Origin: Phoronis australis
Taxonomy: Eukaryota > Phoronida > Phoronidae
Direction: 5' to 3'
Assembly (NCBI GenBank): GCA_002633005.1
Contig: NMRA01000196.1
Location: forward strand, 480,824 to 544,823
DNA length: 64,000 bases
Under the pieces are notes generated by a model that did no database searches, was not told the origin of the DNA, and worked only from the letters and a program-made list of their open reading frames with translations. Every line of letters begins with the position of its first letter. Within the stretch, counting starts at the first letter, position 1. The translations under genes were made by a program, and so were the position numbers. This document shows positions 13,121-26,200 of this stretch, in pieces.

Positions 13121-14096
13121 ATTGAACGCCAAACTATTTTCCGTATTGCGGCGCAACACATCTAGAGTCCCGTGTGTTCGAATAGTAGACGTCCAACATT
13201 CATACATATACTGTAACACCAAAAGGAGACAACTTTTTTAAAACGATCACAGGCATTTATTTTCTGTACTTCGTCCGTCCATGGTCATCTCAGGAGTGAC
13301 TTAAGTACTAAGAAAGGCAACAGAACCCACCAGGAAGACATACATATAGGTGAGAAAACAACACAAAAGTAACACAGTGGAATGCCAAGCCTACACAAGT
13401 GTGAAACCAAATAGAGAAGACTAGAGAGACACCTACCGAACTGCAGGCGACACTAAAATAATTCAGGGATGCTCGTCTGACCAGTGTCTTGGCAATTTAT
13501 TAAGGGATGCCGTTTTAATTATTACAGCCTCCAAGATCTTAAGACGATAATGGTCAGCTTACACTAATGTTATATAATTATATGGTCGCATAAAACACTG
13601 TCAGGATTTTTAAAGGCCGAGTTCTATTGTACGTGCCATAGACGAATACGACCGCTGCATTTCAAAATGCGTTAGGTTTGGCGAGTTAATTTGGGGTAGA
13701 AACTAAACTAAATGAGTAATCGAAAATTTCTAACAGCGTTTTTGAGAGATATCTACATGTAAAAGTGTTCATTTAAAAAAGGTGTATTTGTGCTTTGAAT
13801 GTAAATTTGTTAAAATGAAAAATTTGATTTACTAAAAAGGTAATAACAATAACACGTAACACTAAAGGATATCTTCTTTCAGAAAATATATTAATTTACT
13901 AGTTGACACAGTTTAGTTTTTCTGGTATTTTACTTTGAATTAACATTCAAGGTGGTGGAATATACATAGTTGTGGTGTATAGGTGCACTGCGCAAGCAGT
14001 TTCAACTCCACCTGGCTCGGTCATGCGGGATATGCACATTAGTACAGCAGCTACATATATCCACCTGCAATATTGAGGTTTCATTAACTGAGAAAT

Positions 14097-14265
14097 ATGC
14101 TGAGACAACTCTTGCAAAAATGCCGTGTAAGACTTCTGTTTTTTGTAGCCGTTTCGACTATTCTTACAATGGTTCGAACCAATTTTATGTGGTGGCATCT
14201 CCTCCCCACTGTGCGCCACCAAGAGAGAGTGAAAAAACACAACTGCGGAGCACAATGTCAAAAAG
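14097..14265 (+). CDS. Gene A exon 1: signal anchor
   Basis: Begins at ATG 14097 and ends in phase 1 before GTACGT. It encodes a basic N-terminus, a hydrophobic segment (VRLLFFVAVSTILTMV) and a stem ending CGAQCQKG. The ATG aligns with that of gene B (38680), which supports the start. Only about 70% of bases match the B copy, much lower than later exons. Confidence 0.8.
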
Positions 14266-17200
14266 GTACGTTCGCCCGTTTGATGCTCAGGCTCTTGACT
14301 TGGAAACACGGATAACAAAGTAAGTTAAACAGAGATTTAATACTTGTTCCTTGGCCAAAACTACCAGCTTGAGAAGGAAAACTCACAACGAAAGCAGGCC
14401 GATGCAGCTTTCTTCAGTATCCCACTTTAGGAGCTCGAGGTTGTGACAAAAGGTTTCCTTAGTTTTTACAAATCTACCGAAGGGTTTTCAGCGATGTCTA
14501 TGTTTTAAAATGCTTTGTTGCAAATCAAGTACTCGTTCTTGAAAACTCGGTGTCTCTTCTTGCATTGTCTCGGACTTAATTAAAAATTCAATCAGCTATC
14601 CAAGATCACGTATGAAAGGGTAGGTTTGGGGAATTACTCCTACAAAAGATGGATTTCTGGGTCAAATCCCAGCAAACGTATGGGTTTTTCATGGGAACTC
14701 TACATAAACTGGTTTCTTTTTAGAGTCCAGCCCCCTAAATAGGGTATCTTATTTTTGCAGCTCTACAACCATGCACCAAACAATCGGGATAGCTTTGAAG
14801 TAGTATCTGTAATATATCCACCTCACCGGATTAGCTAAAAGAGCACAATATAAGGTTTACGGCTTTCTAAAAATGCTTTTTTGATTTTACTCACAACACA
14901 ACGTGAACAAAATTCTGCTGAAAGGAAAAAATTACAAAATTGGTTGATAGAAAAAAACAATTAGGGTTAAAATTTATCACAAATGGGAGTCCATAAGGGT
15001 TAAATGTTATCACCAATGGGAGACCACAGTCGACAATTTTCGCAAAGTTTTTCAAATTCGTAAAATCATATATAAAAGGAAATCTTTCCCATTTTTTCTT
15101 TCTTTGAGCAACTCAATTTACTATTATTAGGGGTAAACCCCCGACACCGCCATCCCTCCCAGAAGTTATACCCCTATACAGAGCAAAGCCGGAAATACCA
15201 GTTCTTTCCAATGCTTACCGTCTCCATCAACTCTATCAAGAGTGTCAGTAACAGAATGTTAAGACAGAGGGGTCGCCGCAGTAATTAAAGAATATAAAAA
15301 GAAAAGAACCAGTTGTAAAAAGAACAGAACCAATTGAGGTATTATTTTACCTTAATTGCTTGTAATTTCTGTCATTTTGTTTCTTCCTTTTTAGAACTTC
15401 TTAACCATGGTAAAGCCAACGCCTCTTATATTTGTGAGGGACTTTTTCAGCATGGCAGACACCGGGGTGACGACTGGCTTGCTGACGACTGTGATCTTCA
15501 CAGATATTCTCGCAGGTGAGAGCTTCGGCCTCTCTAAAAATAGTTTTAAAACCGTTATAGCAACAGCACCATCGTTTCACAATTCTTACCACACCGTGAA
15601 TAGACACATCAGTAGTGCTTGTGTGGCTCGGTGGGAATCTAGGCCCAACTAATGCGATTTTAGGCAAAACGCAAGAGAGAAACCAATGAGAGCTTCTTAA
15701 ATAGTACATGGATGAATGTTGAATAGGTCGGTAGACTAGTACGATCCAGTTTCGCATATGCATATATCAGGACAACTTGTTTTTCTGACATCATGCAGAA
15801 AAATATAGAGGGCAGGGGGTCCGCCTCTTCCTGGAAACGACCAGAAAAAAGGAAAAACACCCGTCGGCAAGTCACGTAAGTGCTTACGTAAACATTTTCC
15901 TTCGGGATTTATGATGGCACCCATCCTTTGCGACATCCTACACTCGCATGTGTCTGCATCTGCTTTTGATCGACAGTCTTAATAAGACTTCGCAATACTA
16001 AAGAGACGCGACGCAATATTATAACCCACCCCAAACTTTGGGGCCCAAAGATTGTGAGCCATATAACGCATTTCAATGAGTTTGATTGCCCTGTGTGATA
16101 GGCACATTCTACACCATCGTACGTGTACCGTCTGTACTCGTTACTAATAAACGAACGAGGGATCACCGTATGACGATATTTTAAGAGTAGTAGCGACATT
16201 TTATAGATTTCCGTAATAATGTGGGAGTTATTAATAAACAGGTGAGTAATGACATATGCCCATATCCTAAGACTGGCATCTGCCCTTTATTATTTTTAAA
16301 ATCGTTCTGAATTTTCTTCTTCAAAACACGGATGTCATTCTGAACGAGTAAGAAACACTTTCATTGAGATCAGAAACGTACTCGGGTCATCTGAATACAG
16401 GATTATTTTTCATCATGATCTATGGAGATAGTAAGATTATCGACAGTGATTTAACAAGGTCGTTTTGGATTTTAGTTGATGATTGGATCATAAGTAAAAC
16501 CGGAAAGTTGTTAGAGGTTTCAAATTGAGATGTATTTTTAAAAAGATTGAAGGTCAAGACATAATTAATCTAATCGTATGTCAAGGAAAATTTCATATTT
16601 ATCGGCAGCGACTTAAAACACGACTCCTAATTTGACATACTTTAAAAGGGAAATCTTTGGGTATTTCAAAATTGAAAAATATTTATTTTGCAATAATCTA
16701 AAATTCCAAGATTTAATAACAGGTGGGCTGCTATGTTACTTTTAATTTGAAGCAGTTTATTTTTGAGTTCTTAGTGAACCTCACCACATACAGTTGTATG
16801 TGCATGTGCGTATGTATGCGGGTATGTGCATGTGCGTATGTATGCGGGTATGAATGTTTTCACTAACTTCATTTTCACATATTTGGGAAAAGTGTAATAG
16901 AAAAAAAAGAAAAAAAAACGATTGTCGATAGAGTTTCTAAGTCTATTGATAAACGTACTGATTCGATCGATAAATTTAAAATCTTTATCGATAGAGTTAA
17001 TAGGCTACCGAACGGATAGACTTGGTATGTATATCGATAGAGAAGGTAAGGTAGACAGAGACATCAAATCTATCGATAGATATTATAATGCATGTAAATC
17101 TATCGACAGAAGTATTATTCTATTGATAGAGTTAGGACTGGGGAAAGCATCTGCGCTGTTCCTCATACAACCACACCTTATTTATTACTCCTGGACTTAT

Positions 17201-20200
17201 GCATACACGTACATGTACAGTATGTGACAAAAAGTTGAAGCACACCAGAAGAGTGACCTCTCCATTTGCCATGAAACATATTTAGCACTGAACTGCAGCG
17301 TAAGATGGGATGAAAGAGCTTGCTCGGCCTATTAACGTCTTACTAGACAGCTGGTTAGTTTAGCCTTCATCTCTCTTCTTCTCGGCAAAAAACTTGACAC
17401 TTTGATTACATTTTAGATTTATTAACAGTAGACTTCATCGATACCATAAGTTCCGAAAAAAAAAACTCGCCTGCCGTTTGGAAAGCCCAATAACCCGATG
17501 ATTATACATCTGCTAACTTATACTTTTTTCCAGGTTCTAACTGTCACATGTTTCGAATAGCCTCCACGGACTCTAATATTACATTCAGTTGTTCCACGCA
17601 AAAAGAAATTGCGAGTAAGGCGGTACTTGTCCGACTCTACCGGTGACGCTATATATGGTGCTCCTGTGTTTGAGTATATTTAAATGGTGTTTTTTGTGTT
17701 GTTTTAAATGAATTCTCGGCCTAGGACTGGCGAGATAGTCCAATGTATCAAGAGTAACATAAATTTGTTCGAAAAAAGCTTTAAGTGTTTAGCGTTCATT
17801 CGCAAGACTCCCAGTAATTCTCCATAGGCACAGCTTTAGATATATGTGCATGGGTCCAAACATGCGCATGTATGATAAGTCGTAAGCCCACATAACTCAA
17901 CCAAAACATAGTACAGAGTAATTGTCGTTTTGCAGGGGCTTGGCGACATGCATGGAAAGGAAAGGCAAAGTTACCGGACGTACGCATATCGCGTTTGTCG
18001 GCGACTCCCGTATTCGTGGGCTATTCTACAGGTTTGCCAATTTTTTCGACCACACTATAGTCCGAGAGAAAAGGCACACGGACCGAACATACTTATTTCA
18101 AAATAACGTAACCGTGGTAAGTCCTTCTCGTTCGTGGGGTAGCACTCATACATGTACGCTCCCTAAAGAACACTTTCTGTGTGATACACTCTTGTGTTGG
18201 ATTACGTACATGTAGTGGGTGGGTCTTCCGGATAAAAAACACATTATTTCCGGTGACAATGCTTAGCTGACGTCAACAGGGTAATCCTGTAAACCCATAT
18301 TTTCTGTTTAAAAGTTGAGGTATTTTCAGAAACCGTAAGTTTACGCGTCGTCTTAAGCACCGAAGGTGATATAATCATCTTCATATAAAAACTAAAATTT
18401 TCAAGTGATGCAGACCTGTTACATACGGCCAACTTATTGGTCAACACCGCAAGAGTAACAGTGCCCACTTACCCTCTCACTTACCGCACTGACGTTGTCA
18501 CTAACAGCTTTCCATTCCAGTTGAAGACATGTCGTGTTCTTGCCCAACAACTCTTTTCTCATGAACGCATTTTTACTTACGCACATTTATTTTGCAACTC
18601 TTATAGTTTCTCGTGCGCAGATGCACCAGCGGTTCGTCTATGCGTAATCGAAATTCAAAGAGTTTCCTTTTGGCAGGCGTATTCACTGCACTTAGTATCT
18701 CTATTTTCATCACTTTAAGGAGTTGAAGTGGAGTCCGTTTCTCAACGAATCTCACGCATCGGTCTACAGAGAATGGCTGAAAAGTGATATTAAGCAAAGA
18801 CCTGAGCTGGTGGTCGATGGTGTAGCGACGGTAATTATTTTGCTTTTCTTGTTCGGCTTAGGTTGAGAAGAAGGGCAAAGCTGTCCTATTCAACATTTCA
18901 AAGGAGAATGCCACCCGATTTAATTAGTCTTTTTTACCGTCGTAATCGGTCTGTATCCACATCGCCTCTTATACGGTCGACCTCACCTTGCCGAGAGGTG
19001 GCGCGTTAACCTGTGAGCGGAAAGGTGAGAAACGACCCAGCGACGTCTGTGGTTCGTCTGCAGAGTGAATTCCGCTATATTGCGGTGCATCGTTCCCGCT
19101 AGTCCAAACTATGAAGCTAAAAACAAAGCGGGTATGTCGTTTTTTGACTTCCTCGAGAGCCGAAATGCTTAGGAAATGGCTCCTTGTAATGAAGAATGAA
19201 AGGTACGCTGTTAATAGCAAGTATGAGGCCGTAAAACACAGTATCCGTGTCTGTGGCCGGCTTTTCGTCGACAATGATTTCTCTGACGATTTCCAGCTTA
19301 CCAAATAACTATCCCTACGTTCTGTTGCCTGTGCATGTTCACGGCGCCTCTCTAGTATTTCTTGATCAGTGAATTCCGGTTCGAACTCATAGCCTGTGAA
19401 ACCTAACGATCCGACCCGTGAAGTTTTCGACGGATGAGCTCTTGACTAAGTCGGGATTGGCGCCGGGCGAGTTGCCATGTAGACGTTTATTATTCTGCGT
19501 TCTGTTTCAAAATAAATTATTGTCATCCTAACCACTGCTTATATCAAAAACTGAAACAAAGTCTGTCTCATTAGATACAATTTTTCATGCCTTTGCAGTA
19601 TTCGTAAGTGCAAAGTTGAGACGCCAGCAAAGGCGTACTGCGTTACCGGTTTCTGATGCCGGCAATAAAGGTAATTGACCGGGCACCGATGCCGTGTGAG
19701 CGCATGCTAATTCAGTGTTTGCTGACAGAAAGCTGTTGTGAATCAATTACTCGATTTTATATGCTACTAGCCGTTACCCGTCAGTGCTTTCGCACGGGTA
19801 GCAATTAGTGGGAAAAACGCCGAGGGAAAATAGCTACACCTAAGAGTGAACCGAGTGTTCATCCCAGGAGACAGGAATACTTCTTGAAGAGACCGTGTTC
19901 AAAACTTCAAGCAGAATCTCTGTCACTGTCAGATTTTAGTACGCAAGGTGTGCGGCTTCAAGATTCCTTAGTACAAATTTCTTTCCAGAACATCTGACCC
20001 TGCCGTAACACAAAGTACCGTGATCAGATATTCTTTTAAAGTGAAAAATAAGAATGCATTTAAAATATTGTATAGTACACAAATCTGAGGTGACACAACA
20101 AGATAATTTCAACCAAGCATGGGTCTTTCCATTGTTATAACCACCATTTGTTACTTAACCTGAGAACTCGGTGTATTTTGAAGGGTTTTACATCGAAGTT

Positions 20201-23200
20201 TGATGATTTATTGGTGTTAAACAATGACTTCAAGCGATAAGCTGACACCAGTAACCCGTGTTGTGAACTGCTGAACAGACTGCGCGTGAAAGCAATGACG
20301 TCATTGGATAATTTCAACACCTCCGTCTGCCGTCAGGTGTCAGGTATCGCAACCGAACGTGCCGTTATCGAACAGAACTACTCGATCTATATTGATACAA
20401 AATAGCTTGTTTTTGGGTGGCATTCTTTTTTAAATTCATAACAGAATGGGCTTGGTAGACATACGTACATGCATAAGAAATCTTCGAATATGATGTTTCA
20501 TTTAGGTGCCATGTAAAACTTTTTTACGAACCACAGTTTAATAAATCTTATTTCATTGATGGCATTCCGTGTTTCAATTGAAGGAATGCAAGATTTTGAT
20601 CAATTGACCCAATTTTATTCGCCTTCATACATGTATATATGTCAGTCAAAAAACCATTGTTAGCCTCAAATGCTGAAAGTTCCAAGTTTTATTTGCGTCT
20701 TGCTTTAATGTCTATCAAGTTCTTTGACTAATATTTATGATATTCAACTTTGTATTTCGCCTTGTTCATCTGCCTAAAAATCGAATTAGGCATCTTACTC
20801 TTATAAAATCGGTCTCATAGTACTCATACTGTTGTGGAATTCTATTTCCGTACCCAACAAAAGAACATCAAAACGATCTACGAATCAAAAAAACGTTTCA
20901 GATTGTAGTCTGACCCTAAATTTGAAAAGTAATCCTTCAAATACACTAAGCCAACCCCCTATTGCCGTATAGACGTATCTTCGAATGTAGGCGGATGGGC
21001 CTAAACACGCGCATATACCGTAAAAATAAAGCTTTGGACTGATCAGTGATGGAATTGAGTAAAAATTACGGCATTTTAACATTCTTAGACGAGTTTCTTT
21101 CGCAGAAACCGTCATTCCGAAGTTAGCGCTTTTTATTTTGGTAGGCTACTTCAGTGACTCCGGCTTTCGGCACGACTAAATTAACTGTTTTCCAAGTTAG
21201 CAATTCCCGAAAATTCAAAAATGGTAATTAATATGTATGTAGAAGTGTCGTCACTTTTCGGAATATCCGCCAGCTTCGGACTCTTGCCCGCTGTCGTCCG
21301 GCGGAATTTCATTTGGAACTCTCGGCCCTTCAGACTATCGAACCAGCCTTCAACTAATTTTTGCTTTTTGGGCGAACCCGTTGATTTTGAAATAATGTTT
21401 TATGCCTGAGAACATTAATTAAATTTAGCATATTCAATACTTCGTCGTCTACCATAATTGTAAGCTATTCTCACAGTGAACTCCAAAATATTTCCCATAC
21501 TGCTTTGAGTGACTGGAGATTTAGGTATGAACTGCTGTCAACATTGTGTTGAGCGTAAGCACGGTGGAACCAGGCTTCGCTGGTCAACGTACCCTTTCAG
21601 TTACGAACACAACATCATACGTACGCAAACAAATCACACACACGAACTGCAAAATTCAATTACCGTTCTAAAATGCGAAGAAGCATCTGATTTTTCTTCG
21701 ATTGATTTTGCTGTTCGTGTGGTGCATGAGTCTTGTTCGAAAGTGCGTTGTTTGGTACCCATGATTCATTGGCTCTAACAGAAGTTTCAGTTTTTTCTGG
21801 TGTATAGCTCGAATTTAAGAGTCACTGCATGAGAAAGACAAGCCAATATAATATCGCGGGAGCTTTGGTCACGAAAATCCCATTTTCTAGTATGTGATGA
21901 ACTATTGAATCTTCGAAAACTGCACTATTTGTCAATTTACTCGTTGTATAAAGATGCGTAGAACGTGAAAAAGATATCAAATTGTATGATTCGGAAAGGC
22001 TCTCTGCCATTGAAGCAGACATCTAACTGTGTACCAGGTACTTTTACAGATTGTTCGTAAAAAAATTAATTTCAGTTGACTTCAACGCATTTTTCCATCA
22101 GTTTCAAATATCAAAACAAACGATCTTTCAACTGCTCGTCACGTCGGCGATTTTTCACCTCCTGGGTAAGGCCCATCCTCGTATTAGGTCATGGAAATAC
22201 ATAGACGTAGCACCTTTTCCGTATACACCAGCAGCCCAGAGCACTTAGCATAAGGTACCAACATCTGACCACGGGAGCATTAACAGTACAGAAATGGACG
22301 TCTGCCGTGGTCTGCACTCTGGGTGTGACCCCTGGGGGCCTTAGAAATGGCCCAAAAATGAGCTAGACTAGATATTCGAGGTGCCGGCTAAAAGTGATTT
22401 CAAACGATCAATATAGTATCACTCAGAACACCTTATGACACATGACAGACAAATTACACTCTAGAGTGGGTCCGGCAGAAACCAAAAAACGACCCTCAAA
22501 AATGAGCTAGCAAATGCATGTACATTCGAGGTACCACAAAAAGAAACAATTCCATGAGATTCAATACATGCCACATGTCACTAAAAGCCTAATGACAGAC
22601 AAAATACACTCTGAGTTGTGCCTGGCAGAACCTCCAAAAATCTCTTTGACCACAGTATGCCATGAAAAATTTGAGCTAGACTAGATTTTCGAGATACCGG
22701 CCAAAACTGATTTTAAACGAACCCTGAACAGTACCGCACAACGACGTGTTACGGTAACAAGGGGTGGTAGGTGAGTGAGGTGATTAATTCACCACACCAC
22801 TTTAGACAGACAAGAAGAGTTCCTGAAAACACACCCAACATTTCAAAGTCATATGGTTGAGTATAATTCATTCTTTAAAGACGTATTGTGCGGAAAGCTC
22901 GGCCCAACTGTGAAGTTCTGGGGACAGTATGTATACCTGAGTAATCATCTCCACAAAATCTGATGCATGCTTTGCGCACAAACAACATTCTCGGAGGACA
23001 ACATAGCATTACTCCCAGAACTCATCAAACGTTTTATTTTTGGTCTTAATCGACTTAATGACGCTTACTGTGGTTGTCTTTTTCTCGACCATCCCAAAAA
23101 CGTCACACCGCGCATGCAAATTCGAATGATTCTGGAATAGGGCGTTCTCGGTTCTGAGGACTAGCCAAACTTTTGCAAGGTCAGCAATAGATTTAACGCT

Positions 23201-26200
23201 TGAACTGACCGTTAACAGCTTCACCTATGAAAGGAATTGGGAATTTCAGTTTCACAATTCCAACTCTGCCATGAGAAGATGGTGCATTACATCAAATCAG
23301 CGAGAAATGTCTGTTATTACGGAGTTGAGGTATCTGGCAGGACTACAGAGGAACCAGCAATGCATCTATGAGGAAGTAGAATTGAAAAAGATTCCCACGA
23401 CAAAGACCAATTGATGAATGTAATTTCAAATTCCTGTGACCCCTTTCCAGAGCCAGCAAAATCATCCGACTATTTGAATCCCATGGAATTGTTCATTGTG
23501 GTACCCCGAATGATGACCTAGTTCCAAGGTGAAATTTGTCTGTAATGGGTCATTCAATGTTCAGTGCGGTGCTATCGTTCGTTTTCAATCAGTGTTCGCC
23601 GGATCCTCGAATATCTAGTCTAGCTCATTTTTGGGCACTTTTATGGCCCCCAGGGGTCACACTCAGAGAAGAACGGAAGACGTCCATTTCTGTACATACT
23701 GAGGTGGACACTAAAGTGCGCCCGCGGTCAGATGTTGGTACCTCGTTAATCTACATTGTATGCTAAGTGCTCTGGGCTGCCGGTCTGTTATATGGAAATG
23801 TGAGCTTTGACCTTGGATGTAAACAAAACAAGACAGTTTGACTACTTTGAGCGCATATACATTATTCAGGGTGGAGAGTGGAAGATTTGAAAATTCGTCT
23901 GTGTTTCAAAACCAAAAGTACTCAATGGAATCCGACGTTTTTTTGAAGAATTTTTTTACAATATTCAAAGTGATTAACTCTTATGTTTAGAACCTTAAAA
24001 CTATATTCACAGCAAGATCTGTTTAAAGGGTATTTTTACAAGTTTTCGGGTTCCATGACTGATTTTAGAAATGACGTCGATATTTTCGCAGTCACATTTT
24101 ACTTACATCATGAGTCACGTCACAAAATAGTAGACTTCCGTTATTGTTCTGTCAGAAATAGTGATGAGCATTATATATTTTTCGACTTCAGTGGCTGTTA
24201 TGGAAATACGACTCTGGAAAGCCAAGAAAGGTTGCTTTTGAAAGATACTTGAGTAAGTAGTGAAAACATACTTGGACTTTGTTCATGCGCTCACATCTTT
24301 GTGTGTGGTCGCATATTACCGTCATCTGCCCGGGCACTGGGGCGTCTGGCGTCCGCTGCTGTATTTCCAAAACCCCGTAGAGAGTCTTCATAAAAGTTGC
24401 CAGATATGTTCATGTGCACCTGACAACGGAAGGTGTTGGCTTTCGGGCGGATCTGACAACCACTGAGGCCCCATAGTGGCAATTTAACTGTATTATGTTT
24501 GCCTATGGATCTTATTAGATACTTGCCGGAATTTCAAGAAATTTGTGCGGTCGACATAAACGCTGGCCCGATGGCCCGGGCCCAGTGGATTTACGGTAAG
24601 GCCAGTCACTTTTAAAATTTACCGGACCGTCGGGCCAATAACTTTCAAATATAGGCTCATGTGAATGTGGTCTCATGTGGTATTAATTCAAAAAATGTTT
24701 ATTGACTAATTTTATGTGCCTCTGACCACTTGAACGCCAACGAGTTCACTTTTAAACCTTGTAGGCAATAAATCCTCACCTATAGTTAATTAAGCAAAAC
24801 AAATGAGGGTTGTCAAGCACATGCGCATTAAGTGTAAATGGAAAATATGATGAAAAACGTAGGATGCTAAAACCAGGACCTGCAACTTAGCAGCCGGGTC
24901 AGTCACTTTGTCAGTTACTAACTGGCCCGGGAGGATAGCACATTTATTTGATGAAGTTCGAACACTGCTTCGACGGAGTTCTTAGCCTCTTAGTGGCCAT
25001 TTTCATTCACAAGTTTGTTTTTTGCCTCCGCCGCCCTATCTGCCAAACAACTCAAAGAATCTCTATGAAAATTGGAAGACATTAGTGGTATGAAAGTTGC
25101 AATTATTTTTGCTCGAATGTTTTCACATATTGTTTACGACACGTGTGTATAAACTCAATTTTACTTCTTTTTTCCCAGGGATTTCCCATGCAATGCGAAT
25201 ATACATATATATTGTCAATGGGTGGATTACTGATATACAAGGACTTTTATTTTCACTACAAGCAATTTGCACATGTCTCTGGACCCTCACTTTTATCACC
25301 AGTGCCCATTCTTTCAAAAATTGGAGTGGTATTTGGCCCATGCTACATTCTAGATACATCCGTGGTGTGTTGATAATCAGTGGCTGAGAAATGGGCCAAA
25401 ACTTCGAACCGCAATCAGATGTAGGCAAACCATGCAACAAAATTTGCACAAACTGTATTTTTGCATATTTATTTGTCATTCCACGAAAGCACCAAAAGGT
25501 GGTCTCTAGGGTAACCGAATCAGATCATGCGTGTACATACATCCTGATGAGACATGTTCAAAAGGATTTTTGAAATGTTTGGGCCATTTTTAAGTTAGAG
25601 AATTATGAATATTTTGGCCCAAAATAGGTCATTTTTGGTTCAAAAAGGTTCAGTTAGTGAAACGGTTTTAAAACTGCTTAAAAGAACGGGAAAGAAAAAT
25701 ATTTAAAATATTGATGTAGACATTGAACCTCTGTTTGAGAAAACGGTCTTTGAGTTTTCAAAGGGGTTTCCGTCAACCTTCAATGCAGTGCCAAAATTAG
25801 GTAAATTTTGCTCAATTTTGTGTGTTCGATTTTTTGTCATTTTTAGGTACTATGGGGGCCAGTTTGCTGGGTGCTGGGGATTTCCAATGATTTTTTTCAT
25901 CAACTTGCCTGACTACTGGCAGTATGTAGCTGTATCGTATAAACCTCATAAAGGCCTGGGCTTCATTAATTTTGCAAATATGTTTCTATGGTTATCAAAT
26001 CAGTCTACGTTAACTTTTAGATACTTTGACCACTGCTGGCTCTCTGGTGGCAGTTTCTGTAACTAGATTTATTTGGTGAAATTTCATGAAATTTGGCCAA
26101 AACGTTTTCATTGAGGAAACGATGGCACATGCATGTTTAAGAACACCGTTTCAATATTAATCTAACTATGTTACGATATTTTGCTTTCTCTCTGTTATTG

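Larger units (their letters stand above)
18900..20440. mobile_element. Copy-A-specific block with a THAP relic
   Basis: About 1.5 kb in intron 4 has no counterpart in gene B, whose sequence passes directly from the equivalent of 18890 to that of 20445 (near 43610-43650). It contains a degraded THAP segment and a strong hairpin at 19775-19800. Terminal inverted repeats were not found by eye, so the limits are those of the copy difference, not of a defined element. Confidence 0.45.

Noticed and set aside
16922-17227. 101-codon open frame rich in Ser-Ile-Asp-Arg
   Set aside because: Its composition is produced by the repeated ATCGATAGA motif; gene B does not preserve the frame.
24586-24595. A 10-nt microexon (CAG/TGGATTTACG/GTAAGG) that also fits the missing phase between exons 4 and 6
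   Set aside because: It lies inside a foldback MITE, has no pyrimidine tract, and would leave the protein ~15 residues short of CASD1. The 61-nt exon at 24192 fits phase, length and conservation far better.
25190-25240. Strong acceptor (TTTTTTCCCAG) conserved at 59700 that might start another gene exon
   Set aside because: The following frame shifts between copies A and B by an indel, and the phases of exons 5 and 6 already join directly.
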